Of a stretch of DNA of 47,578 nucleotides, positions 44,103 through 47,578 are shown piece by piece. This DNA is from an uncultured Sphingomonadales bacterium (lineage in GTDB: Bacteria > Pseudomonadota > Alphaproteobacteria > Sphingomonadales > Sphingomonadaceae). Location: contig CALMZE010000107.1 of NCBI GenBank assembly GCA_937870585.1, forward strand, positions 1-47,578. The letters run 5' to 3'. The first letter of the stretch is position 1; each line of letters opens with the position of its first letter. The notes below the pieces were generated by a model that worked only from the letters and a program-made list of their open reading frames with translations, ran no database searches and had not been told where the DNA came from. The translations under genes and the position numbers were made by a program.

Positions 44103-45530
44103 TCAAGCGGCGGAACGCCGTTCTGCAAGGATACGCAGACGCTCTTCATGGTCGTCACGCGTGATAGGAAAATGGCGAACGCGCCATGCGAGGCCACTTG
44201 CCAGCAAAAGCACCAAGACGATGTAGATCAGCGTCAGTGTATCCACCACGCCGGGTGAAACCTTGGTCGGATCAGCTTTGGCTTCGAGTCCCGCAAAATC
44301 AATGATCAGGCCAGACAGCAGGATGCCCATGCCAGTTGCGCACTTCTGCACGAACAGGTTGCCGGCATAGAGAACGCCTTCGGAGCGCCGCCCCGTTTCC
44401 TGCTCAGACGCTTCGACGACTTCGGCGATCATCGAGGCGAGCGAGATCGACACGATCACCGCAAACAAATTGCCCATGAAGAAAAAGCCGAAAACAAGCG
44501 CGGTGGACAAATCTCCTCCCACTTCCGGCCAGATGCCGGACAGCCGCAAGAGGAAGGGGGCCGCCCAGAAGAAATTGCCGATCACGACAGCCCGCGCCAC
44601 GGCCTTGCGCTTGCCATGTTTGCGATGCGAATGGCTGACCAGATAGATGGCAATGAGCACGCTGAACAGGATCAGCAGCGGATAATAGCGGAACCACGCT
44701 TCCGGAAATTTCCACACGAAGATGTAGAGATAGTTGGATAGCGCGAACGTCACTTGCGCGCTCAGCGACCCAAGCGCGACGCAGCTAGCAAGAATGATGA
44801 AGGCGGGATGGCTGACAGCTTCCCAGATATGCCCCAACGCCTCGCGTGCCGTGGTCGCCTCAGGGCGCGAGGCGGGCAGGTGAGCAAGCCGTTTGTGCTG
44901 GCCGCGTGCCGAAATCAGCACAGCGGTGCCCATCAGAATGGCACCGGAGATGGCGTATTTGCCATAGCCTTCAGGCTGCAACTGCCCGACCACGCCGGGC
45001 TCATCCGAGACAAGGAACACGCTATAGGCGAGCACCGCAATCACCAGCCCGCCAATCCAGGCAAAAAGGTAGCGCATACTCATCAACTGCGTGCGTTCGT
45101 CATAATCCTGCGTGAGTTCGGGCAGGATGGCGACAGAGGGGACTTCGCAGCAGGAGATAAGCCCGCGCACCACGACAGCGGTTCCGGTCAGCCAGGCAAA
45201 GCCTGCCCAGCCTTCCACCGTGGGCGGATTCCACAGTGCCAGCCAAGCCAGCGAAAGCGGAATGGCCGCAGCGTAGAGCCAGGGCAGCCGCCGCCCGAAC
45301 CGGGAATAGGTGCGATCACTGGCGTGGCCAATGATCGGGTCCAGAAAGGCGTCGATCACCATGGCGATCAGCAGCGCGATGGACACGCGCCACGCATCCA
45401 TGCCCAGCACCTGATTGTAAAACAGCAGAAGGAAGGTGGAAAACCCGTTCTCCTTCACGCCATAAGCAATGCTGCCAAAGCCGTGAAAAATCTTGATCCG
45501 CGTCGGCAGGCGGCCAGCCTCTGCACTCAT
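44103..45530 (-). CDS. MFS transporter of the GPH (sugar:cation symporter) type
   Basis: This inner-membrane secondary transporter of 475 residues has about 12 membrane segments. The family signature DPIIGHASDRT...FGRRLPW lies at about 63-85. GPH members carry sugars, glycosides and related organic molecules with a cation. The cargo here is unknown; import of the substrate of the surrounding catabolic genes is a fair guess. The start overlaps the stop of the upstream SDR gene (ATGA). Confidence 0.88.
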   Translation of the reverse strand: MSAEAGRLPTRIKIFHGFGSIAYGVKENGFSTFLLLFYNQVLGMDAWRVSIALLIAMVIDAFLDPIIGHASDRTYSRFGRRLPWLYAAAIPLSLAWLALWNPPTVEGWAGFAWLTGTAVVVRGLISCCEVPSVAILPELTQDYDERTQLMSMRYLFAWIGGLVIAVLAYSVFLVSDEPGVVGQLQPEGYGKYAISGAILMGTAVLISARGQHKRLAHLPASRPEATTAREALGHIWEAVSHPAFIILASCVALGSLSAQVTFALSNYLYIFVWKFPEAWFRYYPLLILFSVLIAIYLVSHSHRKHGKRKAVARAVVIGNFFWAAPFLLRLSGIWPEVGGDLSTALVFGFFFMGNLFAVIVSISLASMIAEVVEASEQETGRRSEGVLYAGNLFVQKCATGMGILLSGLIIDFAGLEAKADPTKVSPGVVDTLTLIYIVLVLLLASGLAWRVRHFPITRDDHEERLRILAERRSAA

Positions 45531-46372
45531 TCTGCGGCGGGACCAGCCAGAGCTTCGATGGCCCCGAACAGGCCTGTGTCATTTTCATCCCAGCTGTGGC
45601 GCGGGCCGATGGTGATGCCGCCATCCACGATGAAATGCGTGCCGGTGATGAAGCGCGCTTCATCACTCGCCAGATAGGCGGCCATGGATGCGATGTCTTC
45701 CGGATTGCCGCCGCCTTTCACCGGCTGCGCATTCGCGGCGACCTCAAAAATCATCGCCGTCGCCATCTGCTTGGCCTCGGCAGGCACTTCCATCGCGGAG
45801 GTGAAGATGTTGGTCTTGATGAACCCGGGGCAGATCGCGTTGCAGCGAATTTCATATTTTGCGAGATCAGCGGCGGCTACCTTGGAAAGATGCAGCACGC
45901 CCATCTTCGCCACGGCATAAGCGGTGGGCGAATAGCCCGCACCCAGCGCCGCGATGCTGGCCGTGTTCACGAACGACGCGCCCTTGCGGCCTTTCATGTG
46001 CGGAATCGCATAGCGCATTCCCATCGCGACCGAGCGCAACAGCAGGTTCATGGTGAAGTCCCAGCCTTCGGCTTCGATCTCGTCAATGCCGGCGCGATCC
46101 CCGCCTGCGCCCGCATTGTTGAACACCGTGTCGATGCCGCCGGTATGGCTTGCAGCAAAATCCATCAGCGCCTTGATATCGGCCACATTGGTCACGTCGC
46201 AGCGGCGGAATAGCACCTTGCCACCGCTCGCATCGGCCACTTCCTGCCCGCCTTTTTCATCAATATCGCCCGCGATCACAGTCGCGCCTTCGCTTGCAAA
46301 GCGCAGCACGCTCGCCTTGCCAATGCCTGACGCGGCACCCGTGATGACGACCGTTTTTCCTGCGAATCTCAT
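45527..46372 (-). CDS. Short-chain dehydrogenase/reductase
   Basis: This classical SDR of 281 residues, from the ATG at 46372, has TGAASGIG (11-18), NNAG (85-88), S139, Y152 and K156. An extended C-terminus follows the usual GTHFIVDGG end. GGAGAG lies before the ATG. The open frame ten codons upstream has no ribosome site. It is co-translated with the MFS transporter gene and divergent from the acyl-CoA dehydrogenase. Confidence 0.9.
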   Translation of the reverse strand: MRFAGKTVVITGAASGIGKASVLRFASEGATVIAGDIDEKGGQEVADASGGKVLFRRCDVTNVADIKALMDFAASHTGGIDTVFNNAGAGGDRAGIDEIEAEGWDFTMNLLLRSVAMGMRYAIPHMKGRKGASFVNTASIAALGAGYSPTAYAVAKMGVLHLSKVAAADLAKYEIRCNAICPGFIKTNIFTSAMEVPAEAKQMATAMIFEVAANAQPVKGGGNPEDIASMAAYLASDEARFITGTHFIVDGGITIGPRHSWDENDTGLFGAIEALAGPAAE

Positions 46373-46381
46373 GGCATTCTC

Positions 46382-46461
46382 TCCTGTCTCTCTGCGACTC
46401 ATCCTGTCTCTTCAAACGGCCAAGTCAACGCCCGTCATGCTGCCGCTACGGCAAGGCGGGC
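46382..46461. promoter_or_regulatory. Divergent control region with direct repeats and hairpin
   Basis: The 160-base gap between the SDR and the divergent acyl-CoA dehydrogenase has TCCTGTCTCT twice (46382-46391 and 46402-46411), exactly 20 bases apart, about two helical turns. A stem-loop with TGCCG-CTA-CGGCA (46441-46453) is enclosed by GCCCG/CGGGC. These may be regulator sites. No clear -35/-10 pair was found. Confidence 0.35.
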
Positions 46462-46532
46462 TGCAAACTTGACGCTTGCGGAAAGCGACGGAAGCCAACA
46501 AAGAGAATCGCATTGGCTAAAGGAGAGTTTGA

Positions 46533-47578
46533 ATGGCTGAACTGGAGTCGTTCCGCGCGGAGATCCGTGCATGGCTGGAAGAGAACTGCCCGCCAGAGAT
46601 GCGCCAGCCGGTGCGCGGCGATGAAGATGTCTGCTGGGGCGGACGCAATTGCGAATTTCAGAGCGAAGCGCAAAAGCAGTGGCTCGAACGCTGCGCGGCC
46701 AAGGGCTATACCGTGCCCGATTGGCCCAAGGCCTATGGCGGGGCAGGGCTATCCGCTGCTGAAACCAAGATTTTCCGTGAGGAAATGGCTGCGCTCAAGT
46801 GCCGCTCTCCGCTCAACAGCTTCGGCATCTGGATGCTCGGCCCGGCTTTGCTCAAGTTCGGCACCGAAGAGCAGAAGGTGCACTATCTGAACCAGATCGC
46901 GCGCGGCGAAATCCGCTGGTGCCAAGGCTATTCCGAACCGGGTTCGGGGTCTGACCTTGTGAGCTTGCAGACCTTTGGTGAAGACAAGGGCGATCACTGG
47001 GTCGTCAACGGCTCCAAGATCTGGACGAGCTATGCCAACAAGGCGGACTGGATCTTCTGTCTGGTGCGGACCAACAAGGAAGACAAATATCGCGGCATCA
47101 GCTTCCTGCTGTTCGACATGACCTCTCCGGGCGTTTCGACCAAGCCGATCCTGCTGATCTCCGGTGCGTCACCCTTCTGCGAAACCTTCTTCGACAATGT
47201 GGAAGTGCCCAAGGCGCAGATCGTCGGCGAACTCAATCGCGGTTGGGATGTCGCCAAGTTCCTGCTCGGCCATGAACGCGAAATGATCTCCGGCATGGGT
47301 GGCGATGGCGGCATTGCCTCGCTCGGCGCGCTCTACAAGGATGTGATGGCGCACGAACCGATCCTGCGTGCTCAGATGGCGCTCTTCGATGTCGAAAGCC
47401 TTGCCTATCGCGCGCATGGCGAACGCTTCATGGACGAATGGAAGACCGGCCGGGCGCACCCGGCTTATTCCAACCTGATGAAATATGTCGGGACGGAGCT
47501 CAACAAGCGTCGCCATGAACTGGTGATGGCGGCAGGCGGCACCGAGGCTCTGGAATGGGAAAGCCAGCGCACCAATGA
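46533..47578 (+). CDS. Acyl-CoA dehydrogenase, 3' end cut by window
   Basis: This FAD enzyme introduces a double bond into an acyl-CoA. 348 residues are visible and the frame continues beyond the window. Family features are the N-terminal helices, WCQGYSEPGSGSDL near 128-141 and WTSYANKADW near 164-173. The C-terminal helical domain holds HGERFMDEWK and AAGGTEALEWE. The catalytic base is not yet reached or cannot be assigned with certainty. AAAGGAG lies before the ATG. Similar proteins take part in steroid, branched-chain or hydroxyacid breakdown; the exact substrate is open. Confidence 0.9.
   Translation, partial: MAELESFRAEIRAWLEENCPPEMRQPVRGDEDVCWGGRNCEFQSEAQKQWLERCAAKGYTVPDWPKAYGGAGLSAAETKIFREEMAALKCRSPLNSFGIWMLGPALLKFGTEEQKVHYLNQIARGEIRWCQGYSEPGSGSDLVSLQTFGEDKGDHWVVNGSKIWTSYANKADWIFCLVRTNKEDKYRGISFLLFDMTSPGVSTKPILLISGASPFCETFFDNVEVPKAQIVGELNRGWDVAKFLLGHEREMISGMGGDGGIASLGALYKDVMAHEPILRAQMALFDVESLAYRAHGERFMDEWKTGRAHPAYSNLMKYVGTELNKRRHELVMAAGGTEALEWESQRTN

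Overview
The window reads as part of the chromosome, or a large replicon, of an alphaproteobacterium of the Sphingomonadales type (inference). The signs are high GC, dense runs of co-directional genes joined by ATGA or TGATG overlaps, family-level resemblance of the enzymes, and hairpin-rich repeats in the gaps between core genes. About 35 kb of accessory DNA (conjugation genes, then copper and mercury resistance) is followed at about 35.4 kb by ordinary core metabolism.

Region 1 (1-14.6 kb) is a conjugation module. A MobC-like protein and a MOBP-type relaxase lie on the + strand. Converging on them from the - strand is a complete VirB-type type IV secretion operon: virB1-B2-B3-B4-B5, an EexN-like lipoprotein, B6, a small exported protein in the VirB7 position, B8-B9-B10-B11, virD4, and a free-standing LPD7-like protein. 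No integrase, transposase, partition or replication gene is visible, so the other end of the element must lie to the left of the window.

Region 2 (14.6-32.1 kb) is an Lrp-family regulator followed by a very full copper module. On the - strand, read from its promoter, it runs copC, copD, the P-type ATPase CopA, a DUF2933-like protein, cueR, two small exported Met/Cys/His-rich proteins, cusC, cusB, cusA and cusF. Divergent from copC is a CnrY/CnrX/CnrH-like unit (anti-sigma factor, periplasmic metal sensor, ECF sigma factor). It is followed by the multicopper oxidase CopA, CopB, a PepSY-type membrane protein and a methyltransferase. Three promoters share an identical layout, TGAGGG-N14-TGCGTAT, in front of copCD, of the cnrYXH-like genes and of the oxidase operon. 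A separate MerR-type promoter with a 19-bp spacer precedes the ATPase gene. I infer two sensing circuits: a periplasmic one (CnrX to sigma factor) for periplasmic copper handling, and a cytoplasmic one (CueR) for the ATPase.

Region 3 (32.2-35.0 kb) is a minimal mercury operon, merR divergent from merTPA, with a clear MerR operator-promoter.

Region 4 (35.0-47.6 kb) is core metabolism. It opens with an unusual leader region ahead of asd: upstream repeats, a sigma70-like promoter, a Thr/Lys/Ile-rich 25-codon reading frame and alternative hairpins. Then, mostly on the - strand, come a bifunctional enoyl-CoA hydratase/3-hydroxyacyl-CoA dehydrogenase, a serine hydrolase, three short-chain dehydrogenases, an APH-like phosphotransferase, a zinc alcohol dehydrogenase and an MFS/GPH transporter. 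A divergent acyl-CoA dehydrogenase is cut by the window end. Together these suggest catabolism of an unidentified hydroxylated acid or lipid via CoA thioesters. Several gaps here carry hairpin-rich intergenic repeats.

The observations most worth following are the CnrYXH-like unit wired to copper genes with three matching promoters, the Cys-Pro-Glu-His-Ala...Met-Gly-His-Cys motif shared by two adjacent copper proteins, and the possible attenuator ahead of asd. All functions are inferred from reading the sequence; no database search was run.
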